Assembly: GCF_014237835.1 (NCBI RefSeq)
Contig: NZ_JACJVI010000005.1
Span: 186,001 to 250,000, forward strand
Reading direction: 5' to 3'
DNA: 64,000 nt
DNA from: Rhizobium sp. AQ_MP
GTDB taxonomy: Bacteria > Pseudomonadota > Alphaproteobacteria > Rhizobiales > Rhizobiaceae
Positions 18,510 to 27,733 of this stretch are shown piece by piece (the stretch's first letter is position 1; each line of letters starts with the position of its first letter). Under the pieces are notes generated by a model, which was given only the letters and a program-made list of their open reading frames with translations, was not told the DNA's origin and searched no databases. The translations under genes were made by a program, and so were the position numbers.

Positions 18510-18525
18510 CTTGACTTAAGTCAAG
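18510..18525. promoter_or_regulatory. Perfectly palindromic FNR box ahead of ccoG
   Basis: TTGACTTAAGTCAA (18511-18524) with flanking C and G makes a 16-bp perfect palindrome that fits TTGAY-N4-RTCAA. Its centre is 63 bp before the ccoG start, a good position for FNR-dependent activation. Confidence 0.88.
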
Positions 18526-18580
18526 GCGGGCTGGCGCCCGAGATGGGACAAGGCGAGCATCAGCAGAAGGTTTTCGTCCC

Positions 18581-20167
18581 ATGAACATGCATGCCGATCA
18601 GACCCGTGCCGCCGAGGCGCCTGAGATCGAGAGACTCGATGCCGAAGCGGTCATGTCGGCCAAGAAGCGCGGACCGCTCTATGAGGCCCGCAAGAAGATC
18701 TTTCCAAAACGCGCCGAAGGCAGTTTCCGCCGTTTCAAGTGGATCGTCATGGCGGTCACGCTCGGCATCTATTACCTGACGCCCTGGCTGCGCTGGGATC
18801 GTGGTGCGTTCGCACCCGATCAGGCGGTTCTGATCGACATTGCCCATCGGCGCTTCTATTTCTTCTTCATCGAGATCTGGCCTCAGGAATTCTTCTTTGT
18901 CGCGGGCCTGCTGGTCATGGCTGGCTTCGGTCTTTTCCTAATTACCTCAGCCGTTGGTCGCGCCTGGTGCGGCTATACCTGTCCACAGACCGTATGGGTC
19001 GATCTTTTCCTCGTGGTGGAGCGTTTCATCGAAGGCGATCGCAATGCGCGGATCAAGCTCGAATCGGCCCCTTGGACCTTCGACAAGATCTGGAAGCGTG
19101 TCACCAAACACGCGACCTGGATCCTGATCGGCGTGCTCACAGGCGGCGCCTGGATCTTCTACTTCGACGATGCGCCGTCGCTGGCCATGGATTTCCTCAC
19201 CGGCAATGCCGCGCCCGTCGCCTACATGACCGTCGCCATTCTGACAGCCACGACTTACGTCTTCGGCGGTCTGATGCGCGAGCAGGTCTGCATCTACATG
19301 TGCCCCTGGCCGCGCATTCAGGCCGCCATGCTCGACGAGAATTCTCTGGTTGTCACCTATAACGACTGGCGCGGCGAGCCTCGCACCCGGCACGCCAAGA
19401 AGGCGATCGCCGCCGGTGAGCCGGTCGGTGACTGCGTCGACTGCAATGCCTGCGTCGCCGTCTGTCCGATGGGCATCGATATCCGTGATGGCCAGCAACT
19501 TGAATGTATCACCTGCGCGCTCTGCATCGATGCCTGTGACGGCGTCATGGACAAGATCGGCAAGCCGCGCGGCCTGATCGCCTATGCGACGCTCGATGAA
19601 TATCAGTCGAACATGGCGCTCGCCACGAATGGCGGGACCTGCAGCATCGACCCCGCCAAGGTGCGCAACGCCGATGGCAGCTTCTCCGACAAGATCCGCC
19701 ATTTCGACTGGCGCGTGATCTTTCGTGCGCGCACGCTGCTTTACATGGGTGTCTGGACTGCCGTGGGGCTGGCTATGCTCGTTGCCTTGCTCGGACGCGA
19801 TCGGCTGGAGGTCAACGTTCTGCATGACCGCAATCCGCAATTCGTCCTCGAATCGGATGGGTCGATCCGCAACGGCTATACCGTGCGCATCCTCAACATG
19901 ATCGCAGCACCACGCGAGATCGAGGTGTCGCTCGATGGCCTGCCGGACGCCACGATGAAGATCAACGGCATCAACCAGCCTCCGGCTCGGACGTTCACCG
20001 TGTCCGTGGAGCCGGATGAGGCCACGACACTGAAGGTCTTCGTGACACTCGCCGGTGACAAGGTCACCGACGACAACCAGGACTTCCAGTTCATCGCGAA
20101 GGATACCGGCAGTGATGAGCGGGACGTCTATGATGCAGTCTTCATGGGTCCGGGAGCAAAGAAATGA
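18581..20167 (+). CDS. ccoG: cbb3 oxidase accessory iron-sulfur protein CcoG (FixG)
   Basis: A 528-residue membrane protein with several N-terminal helices and two ferredoxin-like Cys clusters, CVDCNACVAVCP and CITCALCIDACD, near the middle. A periplasmic Ig-like C-terminal domain follows the last helix. CcoG is a cupric reductase needed for assembling the copper centre of the cbb3 oxidase. It is the first gene of ccoGHIS behind a FNR box and overlaps ccoH by 4 bp. Confidence 0.95.
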   Translation: MNMHADQTRAAEAPEIERLDAEAVMSAKKRGPLYEARKKIFPKRAEGSFRRFKWIVMAVTLGIYYLTPWLRWDRGAFAPDQAVLIDIAHRRFYFFFIEIWPQEFFFVAGLLVMAGFGLFLITSAVGRAWCGYTCPQTVWVDLFLVVERFIEGDRNARIKLESAPWTFDKIWKRVTKHATWILIGVLTGGAWIFYFDDAPSLAMDFLTGNAAPVAYMTVAILTATTYVFGGLMREQVCIYMCPWPRIQAAMLDENSLVVTYNDWRGEPRTRHAKKAIAAGEPVGDCVDCNACVAVCPMGIDIRDGQQLECITCALCIDACDGVMDKIGKPRGLIAYATLDEYQSNMALATNGGTCSIDPAKVRNADGSFSDKIRHFDWRVIFRARTLLYMGVWTAVGLAMLVALLGRDRLEVNVLHDRNPQFVLESDGSIRNGYTVRILNMIAAPREIEVSLDGLPDATMKINGINQPPARTFTVSVEPDEATTLKVFVTLAGDKVTDDNQDFQFIAKDTGSDERDVYDAVFMGPGAKK

Positions 20168-20652
20168 CCACCGACACAAGGAAAGCCTTCACCTTCACCG
20201 GCTGGCATATGCTGGCGATCATGCTCGCCTTCTTCGGCACGATCATCACCGTGAACTTCACCATGGCCTATTTCGCGACGTCGACCTGGAGTGGTCTGGT
20301 GGTGAAGAACACCTATGTCGCCAGCCAGGAGTTCAACGGCAAAACGGCAGCGATCAAGGAAATGCTGGCGACGGGGATCGCCGGCGAGCTCTCTGTCGAT
20401 GCCAAGGGCCTTCGCTACCGGCTGACATTGCCGAACAATGTGCCTGTCGTTGCCGACAGCGTGCTTGCGCATTTCAAGCGCCCGGTGGGCGAACATCAGG
20501 ATTTTGAACTGGTGATGACCCCTGCCGGTGATGGTCTGTACCTCGCTGAAACGGCGGTCCTTCCCGGCAGCTGGATCGTCGAAATCAAGGCCACCAAGGA
20601 CGGCAAGATGATCATGCACGAGGCGAAGCGGATCACCGTTTCGGGAGAATGA
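20164..20652 (+). CDS. ccoH: cbb3 oxidase assembly protein CcoH (FixH)
   Basis: A 162-residue protein with one N-terminal membrane helix (GWHMLAIMLAFFGTIITVNF) and a periplasmic domain containing the conserved TYVASQEFNGK segment of FixH. It is needed for assembly or stability of the oxidase. The ATGA overlap with ccoG and the immediate ccoI start indicate coupled translation. Confidence 0.93.
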   Translation: MTTDTRKAFTFTGWHMLAIMLAFFGTIITVNFTMAYFATSTWSGLVVKNTYVASQEFNGKTAAIKEMLATGIAGELSVDAKGLRYRLTLPNNVPVVADSVLAHFKRPVGEHQDFELVMTPAGDGLYLAETAVLPGSWIVEIKATKDGKMIMHEAKRITVSGE

Positions 20653-20654
20653 CG

Positions 20655-22964
20655 ATGAGTTGTTGTGCAGCAGGCACCGAAGGCGCCCTCGACATGGAGC
20701 GGGCAGGGGTCTCGCTCCCATCGGCGGAGGAGCTGAAACTCTCGAGCCGTGCGGTCGGGCCGGGCCTCTGGCAGGTCGACATGAGTGTGCCGGCCGTGCA
20801 TTGCGGCACCTGCATCACGACTGTCGAGGGTGTGCTGAAGGCACTTCCGGAAGTGGAGCGCGCGCGGGTCAACCTTTCGACGAAGCGTGTCTCGGTCGTC
20901 TGGAAGGACGTGGTCGACGGTGTCGAGACCGATCCCGTCAACCTTGCCCGCGCCATTGCCTCGACCGGCTACTCAGCGCATCTCTTCACCGCAGCGGAAG
21001 AAGCATCAGACGCGCTGCGCAACCAGCTTATCCGGGCCGTTGCCGTTTCCGGTTTTGCCGCCACCAACATCATGCTGCTCTCGGTCTCCGTCTGGTCGGG
21101 GGCGGACGCTTCGACGCGCGATCTCTTCCACTGGATCTCAGCGATGATCGCCGCACCGGCGCTCATCTATGCCGGCCGGTTCTTCTACGAATCGGCCTGG
21201 AACGCGCTGAAACACGGTCGTACCAACATGGATGTGCCGATCGCGATCGGCATCACGCTCTCCTATTTCGCCTCGCTCTGGGAGACCATCCATCACGGTG
21301 AACACGCCTATTTCGATGCGACCGCCTCGCTTCTCTTCTTCCTCCTGATCGGCCGCACGCTGGACCACATCATGCGGGATCGGGCGCGCTCCGCGATCAG
21401 CGGGCTTGCCCGCCTCAATCCGCGCGGCGCCATGGTCATTTCTGAAGACGGCTTGCGAGAATATCGCGCCGTCGACGAAATCCGCGTTGGCGATCAGGTT
21501 GCGATTTCCGCCGGCGACCGCATACCGGTCGATGGTCTCGTCGTATCCGGTGAAAGCGATCTCGACATGTCGATCGTCAATGGCGAAAGCGCGCCGGTTT
21601 CGGTCCGCCCGGGATCGGAAGTCCAGGCCGGGACGCTCAGCCTCACGGGCTCGCTCACCATCCGTGCGACAGCGACCGCCCAGAACTCGTTCCTCTCCGA
21701 AATCATCCACCTGATGGAAGCCGCCGAAGGGGGCAGGGCGCGCTATCGCCGCATCGCCGATCGCGCCGCACAGTATTATTCGCCGGCCGTCCATCTTCTC
21801 GCGATCACCTCCTTCGTCGCCTGGGGGCTCTACGACGGCGACTGGAAACACGCGATGATGGTCGCGATTGCGGTTCTCATCATCACTTGCCCCTGTGCTC
21901 TCGGTCTTGCCGTGCCTGTCGTCCAGGTCGTTGCCGCCGGTCGCCTGTTCAAGGCGGGTGTCATGGTCAAGGACGGTTCCGCCATGGAGCGGCTTGCCGA
22001 GATCGAGGCGGTTGCCTTCGACAAGACCGGCACGCTGACACTCGGTCGTCCGCGCCTTGTCGATGCCGCACGCCTGGAGCCCGTCTCCTTTGCCGTCGCT
22101 GCGGGACTTGCCGCCAATTCCCGCCATCCGCTGTCGCGGGCGCTTTGGGCCGCCTATGGTGGCCAGCCTCGCGCTTTCGATAGCGTCCGGGAAGTGCCCG
22201 GCGCGGGTGTCGAGGCGGAAACGGGAGAGGGCGTCTGGCGCCTCGGCAACCGGCGATTCGCCTGCCCCGCCCAGGCTGGCGGGGCCGACGACAAGCCCTA
22301 TTCCGAAGTCGTTCTCTCGCTCGATGGCACCGAACGCGCCACATTCCTGTTCGAGGATACGCTGCGACCGCGCGCACGCGCCTCGATCGCTAGCCTGCGT
22401 CAGGCGGGTCTCGACCTCGGCATCCTCTCGGGCGACCGCGCCCCTGTCGTTGCGAAGGTCGCCACCGACATCGGGATCGAGAATTGGCGGGCGGGCCTCA
22501 GCCCCCGCGACAAGGCTCAAGCCTGTGCCGAGGCGTCCGCTCGGGGGCATCGTGTGCTGATGGTCGGCGACGGAATCAATGATGCACCGGCGCTTTCGGC
22601 CGCGCATGTCTCGATGGCGCCGGCCACCGCCGCCGATGTCGGACGTCAGGCCGCCGACTTCGTCTTCATGCGCGACGGGCTCGAAGCCGTGCCCTTCGCG
22701 ATCGAGGCCTCGCGTCGCGCCGGGCGTCTCATTCGCGAAAACTTCGCGCTCGCCATCGGCTATAACGTCATCGCCGTCCCGATCGCGCTTCTCGGTTACG
22801 CCACACCGCTGATCGCCGCCGTCGCCATGTCGACATCGTCCATCATTGTCGTCGCCAACGCGCTCAGGCTCAACCGGCTGTCGCTCGATGAACGGACGCT
22901 CTCGGAACGCCCGGCACCAGGTCTCTCGACGACTGCCTCCGACGAAGCGAGGATCGCCGCATGA
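20655..22964 (+). CDS. ccoI: Copper-exporting P-type ATPase CcoI (FixI)
   Basis: About 769 residues. The start MSCCAAG at 20655 has GGGAG seven bases ahead; an ATG at 20649 sits too close to that site. An N-terminal CC motif and a metal-binding domain with HCGTC are followed by the CPC membrane motif (TCPCALGLAVP, near residue 412), the phosphorylation site DKTGTL (near 456) and GDGIND (near 638). FixI/CcoI delivers copper for the cbb3 oxidase and is distinct from CopA detoxification pumps. Confidence 0.95.
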   Translation: MSCCAAGTEGALDMERAGVSLPSAEELKLSSRAVGPGLWQVDMSVPAVHCGTCITTVEGVLKALPEVERARVNLSTKRVSVVWKDVVDGVETDPVNLARAIASTGYSAHLFTAAEEASDALRNQLIRAVAVSGFAATNIMLLSVSVWSGADASTRDLFHWISAMIAAPALIYAGRFFYESAWNALKHGRTNMDVPIAIGITLSYFASLWETIHHGEHAYFDATASLLFFLLIGRTLDHIMRDRARSAISGLARLNPRGAMVISEDGLREYRAVDEIRVGDQVAISAGDRIPVDGLVVSGESDLDMSIVNGESAPVSVRPGSEVQAGTLSLTGSLTIRATATAQNSFLSEIIHLMEAAEGGRARYRRIADRAAQYYSPAVHLLAITSFVAWGLYDGDWKHAMMVAIAVLIITCPCALGLAVPVVQVVAAGRLFKAGVMVKDGSAMERLAEIEAVAFDKTGTLTLGRPRLVDAARLEPVSFAVAAGLAANSRHPLSRALWAAYGGQPRAFDSVREVPGAGVEAETGEGVWRLGNRRFACPAQAGGADDKPYSEVVLSLDGTERATFLFEDTLRPRARASIASLRQAGLDLGILSGDRAPVVAKVATDIGIENWRAGLSPRDKAQACAEASARGHRVLMVGDGINDAPALSAAHVSMAPATAADVGRQAADFVFMRDGLEAVPFAIEASRRAGRLIRENFALAIGYNVIAVPIALLGYATPLIAAVAMSTSSIIVVANALRLNRLSLDERTLSERPAPGLSTTASDEARIAA

Positions 22965-23116
22965 ACATGTTGATTTTCCTCATTCCGATCGCGCTCTTCC
23001 TCGGCGGGCTTGGCCTCTTCGCCTTTCTCTGGTCGCTCAAAAGTGGTCAGTACGAAGACCTCGATGGCGCGGCTTGGCGGGCGATTACCGAGGATGAAGA
23101 CCATCCCGCACGGTGA
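22961..23116 (+). CDS. ccoS: cbb3 oxidase maturation protein CcoS (FixS)
   Basis: Fifty-one residues, MNMLIFLIPIALFLGGLGLF at the N-terminus, then a GQYEDLDG motif that is the CcoS signature. It has one membrane helix and an acidic tail. It overlaps the ccoI stop by ATGA and ends the ccoGHIS operon. CcoS is needed to put cofactors into CcoN. Confidence 0.93.
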   Translation: MNMLIFLIPIALFLGGLGLFAFLWSLKSGQYEDLDGAAWRAITEDEDHPAR

Positions 23117-23216
23117 GACAGTCTGTTGACCAGTTGATAAAGATTTTTGCTTGCCGCACCGCACCCATGATGCGACAAAGCGGCCTCCTAATCGATTTAC
23201 ATGCGGAGGTCTTGTC

Positions 23217-24638
23217 GTGCAGCAAGCGGAAATCGGACTGATCGGTCTTGGAGTCATGGGCTCCAATCTGGCGCTCAACATTGCCGAGAAGGGCAATCGC
23301 ATCGCGGTCTTCAACCGCACGCCGGCGCGCACGGACGAATTCCTCGGCGAAGCCGGTGATCTCGCCGACCGCATCATCGGCTGCCATACGATCGAAGAGT
23401 TTGTTGCTGCGATCCGTCCGCCCCGCCCGATCATCATCATGATCAAGGCTGGCGACGCCGTCGATCAGCAGATGGCAGCACTTCTGCCGCATCTTTCCAA
23501 GAACGACATCATGATCGATGCCGGCAACGCCAATTTCCGCGATACAGTCGCACGCTTCGAACGGCTCGCCGGGACCGACGTCACTTTCATCGGCATGGGT
23601 GTGTCCGGTGGTGAGGAAGGCGCCCGCCACGGACCCTCGATCATGGTCGGCGGCACCGAGGAGAGCTGGAAGCGCGTCGAGCCTGTCCTGACCTCGATTG
23701 CCGCCAAGTTCAACGGCGATCCTTGCGTTGCCTGGCTCGGAACCGATGGCGCCGGCCACTTCGTCAAGACGATCCATAACGGCATCGAATATGCCGACAT
23801 GCAGATGATCGCAGAAATCTACGGCATCCTGCGCGACGGCCTGAAGATGTCGGCCGCCGAGATCGGCGAGATCTTCGGTCGGTGGAACAAGGGCCGCCTG
23901 AATTCCTATCTCATCGAGATCACCGAGAAGGTCCTGAAGGCCACCGATCCGGAAACCGGAAAGCCGATGGTCGACGTGATCGTCGATTCCGCCGGTCAGA
24001 AGGGGACTGGCAAGTGGTCGGCCATCGAGGCGCAGAACCTCGCGGTCGCCGCCTCCGGCATCGAGGCGGCTGTCTCCGGTCGTGTCCTTTCCTCGCTGCG
24101 CGAAGAGCGCATCGCGGCCGAAAAGCTCTTCGGCCTGCCGGCGCTGGCGGAGGCTCCCAAGGACAAGGCCGCTTTCATCGCCGATCTCGAAAACGCGCTC
24201 CTCGCCGCCAAGATCGCCGCCTATGCTCAGGGCTTTGCCGTCATGTCCTCGGCCTCGGAAGAATTCCACTGGGCGCTCCCGATGCCGACGATCGCCAAGA
24301 TCTGGCGTGCCGGCTGCATCATCCGCTCGCAGTTCCTCGACGAGATCACCTCGGCCTTCACCAAGGATCCGAATGTGCCGAACCTCGTTGTGACGCCGGC
24401 CTTCGCGGAGATGGTCAAGGAAACGGATGGGGCGCTGCGCCGCGTCGTTGCCCATGCCGTTCTGTCCGGCCTGCCGGTTCCGGCGCTGGCATCTGCGCTT
24501 TCCTACTTCGACACCTATCGTCGCGGCCGGGGTACGGCGAACCTTATCCAGGCGCAGCGCGACTTCTTCGGGGCCCATGGCTTCGACCGTCTCGACGGCA
24601 AGGACATCCATCACGGCCCCTGGGCGGGCCAGTTCTGA
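23217..24638 (+). CDS. gnd: 6-phosphogluconate dehydrogenase, decarboxylating
   Basis: A 473-residue NADP-dependent enzyme of the pentose phosphate pathway that makes ribulose 5-phosphate. The GTG at 23217 lies behind GGAGG; the frame is open further upstream but without a start site of that quality. The Rossmann motif is GLGVMGSNLALNIAEKG, and the catalytic block GAGHFVKTIHNGIEYADMQ contains the active Lys. The C-terminal tail ends HHGPWAGQF, so the protein is full length. Confidence 0.94.
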   Translation: MQQAEIGLIGLGVMGSNLALNIAEKGNRIAVFNRTPARTDEFLGEAGDLADRIIGCHTIEEFVAAIRPPRPIIIMIKAGDAVDQQMAALLPHLSKNDIMIDAGNANFRDTVARFERLAGTDVTFIGMGVSGGEEGARHGPSIMVGGTEESWKRVEPVLTSIAAKFNGDPCVAWLGTDGAGHFVKTIHNGIEYADMQMIAEIYGILRDGLKMSAAEIGEIFGRWNKGRLNSYLIEITEKVLKATDPETGKPMVDVIVDSAGQKGTGKWSAIEAQNLAVAASGIEAAVSGRVLSSLREERIAAEKLFGLPALAEAPKDKAAFIADLENALLAAKIAAYAQGFAVMSSASEEFHWALPMPTIAKIWRAGCIIRSQFLDEITSAFTKDPNVPNLVVTPAFAEMVKETDGALRRVVAHAVLSGLPVPALASALSYFDTYRRGRGTANLIQAQRDFFGAHGFDRLDGKDIHHGPWAGQF

Positions 24639-24669
24639 TTCGGTCCTTCGCGACAAGTCATCTGCTCGT

Positions 24670-24700
24670 GGCCCGGTATCGGATGATGTCGGGCCTTTTT
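24670..24700 (+). terminator. Rho-independent terminator after gnd
   Basis: GGCCCG (24670-24675) pairs with CGGGCC (24690-24695) around a 14-nt loop and is followed by five T. It lies 31 bp after the gnd stop. Confidence 0.75.
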
Positions 24701-25079
24701 CGTCGCAGATCTGCCGTGACGGACATGCACAAGCTTCTTGGCACCAGGGCGGGCGGCTGCACGGACATCTTGTTGCTTCTCCGCGGCCGCCGCCCGAATT
24801 GCGCTGGATCCCGTTGTCGGGCTGCTGATCCGCGATCAACCATTGCCACGGATGATCCTGATTTCACATAAAGAGCGTCCCTGGTGCGAGGCGGTCGCAC
24901 CGGACTGGAGCGCGCCTTCAGATGATCCGACGTGATCGTCTGGAAATTGTCCTGTGAATAGTGATTCAACGCATGCAGATTGGTTAAATTCTGACCTATT
25001 CGTTTACCATTGGATTAACGCCTGTCGCCTAGCCTCCCGCTGCGGTTAATGAATCCGTTCCAATTTCAGGCGTGTCCTA
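24701..25079. other. Non-coding stretch between gnd and the GGDEF gene
   Basis: No reading frame here has a convincing start, ribosome site or family match. The last 130 bases are AT-richer (TTTACC, TTAAAT and similar), which suggests the promoter of the next gene, but no clear -35/-10 pair was found. Confidence 0.5.
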
Positions 25080-26255
25080 ATGGTCTCTATTAGCTTTTCA
25101 ACACTCGCTCTCGGCGCTTTCGCCCTTCTGTCTGTCTTCGCTGCATTGTATGGGCGGCATTGGCGCCAGGAGCCGAAGCGAAACGAATTTGCTTTGTTTT
25201 CGGGGGCGTGCGGACTGGCGTCCCTTGGGGCTTTGCTCTCATCCTTTGCAGACGGCAGCTTTGGGCTTTTCACGATTGCTCTGGCACAAACACTTATCCT
25301 GGCAGGTGCTGCTGTCGCCTGGCAGGGCATTCGTGCCTTCGACCATCGCCGGCTCGATCTGAAGCTTGCAGCAGCCGGTCCGCTGGCCTTTCTGTTGCTG
25401 GCGACATCGGCGCCGTTGCTGCAGGCCAGCTTTGGCGCTCGCTACTTCCTCGCCGCAGTGATCGGAGCCATCTATACGGGGCTCGCCGCCTGGGAACTGA
25501 AATCCTCCGAACACGAAGAGCAACTCTCCAACCGGCCCTTCGCCTATGTCTGGTTTGCAGCACTCACGCTCGTCCTAATGGTATCAGGCCTTAGCGCCTC
25601 TCTCTCGCCCGTCACACCGGTCGATCTGGCTCAATCCGTTCCGCTCTGGCTGTCGATCGCAGCCTTCGCGATCTTCCTTCATGCGTTTATCGCACCCCTG
25701 TCGGTGTTCCTTATGCTGCGGGACCGGTTGCTCGTCGAACATCGCTGGTCGGCCGCGACCGACGCACTGACCGGTCTTGCAAACCGGTTCACCTTTCTCG
25801 ACATGCTCCAGACGCTGTCCACCAAGGTTCGCGGGGAGGGCGCATTCCTCTATGTTGATGTCGACCATGTGAAGCGGATCAACGACCACTATGGCCACTC
25901 CGGCGGTGACCAGGTGCTGAAGACCTGCGCCGAGCTCATCTTGCGCGAACTGCCGGAACACGCGCTGCTTGGGCGACTGGCCGGTGCTGAGTTTGCGGCC
26001 TATGTGCCCTTCTGCAAAGTCGAAGAGGCGGAAAAGCTCGCGCATATCATCCATGACAGCGTCGAACAGCAGATGTTCTTCCTTGGCGGCGAACTTGTCC
26101 CCGTGACCGTCAGCGTCGGTGTGGCTCATGGGGCGATGCAGGTGACAGCCGATGAACTCCTGAAGCGGGCAGACGCCGCGCTCTACACCGCCAAAGTGAA
26201 CGGTCGCAATTCGGTCGTCGTCTGGTCGGACGGCCAGCGACCGTCCTATGCCTGA
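25080..26255 (+). CDS. Membrane GGDEF-domain protein with degenerate AGAEF motif
   Basis: A 391-residue protein with about seven N-terminal membrane helices (residues 1-215) and a C-terminal GGDEF domain (about 225-385). The domain fold is intact ([44 protein letters not shown]). However, the active-site loop reads AGAEF at about residues 301-305 instead of GG(D/E)EF, so diguanylate cyclase activity is doubtful. It may act as a sensor or as a GTP- or c-di-GMP-binding regulator. The 3' end overlaps the convergent lacI-type gene by 10 bp. Confidence 0.88.
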   Translation: MVSISFSTLALGAFALLSVFAALYGRHWRQEPKRNEFALFSGACGLASLGALLSSFADGSFGLFTIALAQTLILAGAAVAWQGIRAFDHRRLDLKLAAAGPLAFLLLATSAPLLQASFGARYFLAAVIGAIYTGLAAWELKSSEHEEQLSNRPFAYVWFAALTLVLMVSGLSASLSPVTPVDLAQSVPLWLSIAAFAIFLHAFIAPLSVFLMLRDRLLVEHRWSAATDALTGLANRFTFLDMLQTLSTKVRGEGAFLYVDVDHVKRINDHYGHSGGDQVLKTCAELILRELPEHALLGRLAGAEFAAYVPFCKVEEAEKLAHIIHDSVEQQMFFLGGELVPVTVSVGVAHGAMQVTADELLKRADAALYTAKVNGRNSVVVWSDGQRPSYA

Positions 26256-27283
26256 TCCCAGCGTGGTTCGCTGATACTCTGCAGGAGGTCCGGGTCGACA
26301 CCGTCGATCCGGGCGATCACCGCCTTGGCGAGCTCCCGGCCGGACTGGCGGACATCCTCGTATACGGCGATGATGTCGGGGCGTATCCAGTTGAGGATCG
26401 GCGTGCCCTGTTTGGCCACCAGATCAATCTCGACGCCGACGCGCTTTCCGGCGGCTTCGATCCCGGCATTCGCGGCGATCGCGCTGCTGCCGGATGATGA
26501 TATCAATCCGTCCGGTGCGTCCGGCCCGCGCATCAGCGCCTCCACCGTTGATCGGATCTGGCCGAGCGTGGCGTCGATGTTGATGTGCAGCGGCACCTCT
26601 TCGGCGCCGAATGCCTTCAGTCCGCGCATGAAACCGTCAAACGTATGCTGATAGTAAGTCAGCTTGCTCGGAGGGGGGAGGAGGGCGATCCGCCGACGTC
26701 CCCGTTTCACCAGCCGTTCCACTGCGCCGAAGGCGAAGGCCTCGTTATCGAAGTCGTGGAAGGGATGCTGGATGCCCATGTCCGTGCGGCCATGGGTGAC
26801 AAAGGGCATGTTCTGTTCGGTGAGCAGCCTTACACGGGCATCGTCCGGTTCCGTGCGAGAGATGATGACCCCGTCAGCCGAGCCGGTTTCCAGGATGTAT
26901 CGGACCGGCAGCATCGGATCCTTGGTATGCGCATGGGGCGTTACCACGATGTGGTAGGGCGTTCCCGACAGGACTTCCGATATGCCCACAACCATCTGGT
27001 TTGAGAAGCCCAGGATTTCCTCGTCAATGCCAAGAACCAGGGCGATCACGTTGGTCTTGCCGGTTCTCAAGCGAACGCCGGCCCGGTTCGGCTGGTAACC
27101 CAGCTGTCGCGCAACCATGCGCACGCGTTCCTTGGTTTCTGCACCGATGTCGGGCGCGTCTTTAAGGGCACGCGACACGGTGGTGATGCCGAGTCCGGTC
27201 ATGAAGGCGATCGTCTTGAGCGTCGGACGCTCCTTCGTCGCGATTGGGCGGTCCATCAGGCCGCTTCCCTGCAGATCTGTCAT
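26246..27283 (-). CDS. LacI-family transcriptional regulator of the adjacent sugar locus
   Basis: A 345-residue regulator. The start at 27283 (MTDLQGSG) has GGGGACA upstream; the longer frame to 27355 lacks support. The N-terminal helix-turn-helix ([20 protein letters not shown]) is followed by the hinge and a periplasmic-binding-protein-like sensor domain ([32 protein letters not shown]). It is divergent from the ABC transporter operon, so it probably represses that operon and is released by an imported sugar or its product. Confidence 0.9.
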   Translation of the reverse strand: MTDLQGSGLMDRPIATKERPTLKTIAFMTGLGITTVSRALKDAPDIGAETKERVRMVARQLGYQPNRAGVRLRTGKTNVIALVLGIDEEILGFSNQMVVGISEVLSGTPYHIVVTPHAHTKDPMLPVRYILETGSADGVIISRTEPDDARVRLLTEQNMPFVTHGRTDMGIQHPFHDFDNEAFAFGAVERLVKRGRRRIALLPPPSKLTYYQHTFDGFMRGLKAFGAEEVPLHINIDATLGQIRSTVEALMRGPDAPDGLISSSGSSAIAANAGIEAAGKRVGVEIDLVAKQGTPILNWIRPDIIAVYEDVRQSGRELAKAVIARIDGVDPDLLQSISEPRWDQA

Positions 27284-27733
27284 CTTGTCCCCACCGGTCT
27301 TACAAGTCCCGCTTATAGTTGGCTTTTCCCTTTCTGCATACCTGACGAGCGACACCTCCCTACCATCCCTGAGAAAGAAAAATCTGAAACGATACAGTGG
27401 ATTTGTCGAGCCCTAATTCATGCTGCGCTGCGTCGAATATCAACCACGGATAGCAGAGGTCTACTTGCCCGGCCCGTCCATCTCTCGTTACATCGCCATG
27501 ACGCGAATGCAGCATTTTTTTCCACAAAAACCTGTATCGTATTTCTACTACAACGTTTCTGCGCATGTTGCTGCGCAATAACGGACTTCTCCAAAGCGAT
27601 TTGGATGGGTGCGATGGAATACACGCTCTCGCTGAAATGCGTCTGTAATGGAAAATTTACAATCCGGTAGGTTGCGCTTCAAAAAGCTTTGTCATAAGTT
27701 TTTCCGGCAACGTTTCAGTGAGGGAGGAGACTC
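27284..27733. promoter_or_regulatory. Divergent control region with repeated CGTTTC/TATCGT motifs
   Basis: This 450-bp gap separates the LacI-type gene from its likely target operon. It holds CTGAAACGATACAG (27384-27397), whose reverse complement CTGTATCGTTTCAG shares CTGTATCGT with 27532-27540. It also holds CAACGTTTCTG (27551-27561) and CAACGTTTCAG (27708-27718), the last just before the ribosome site of the binding-protein gene. A central CG is typical of LacI-family operators, so these are candidate operators. No protein-coding gene is convincing here. Confidence 0.45.
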
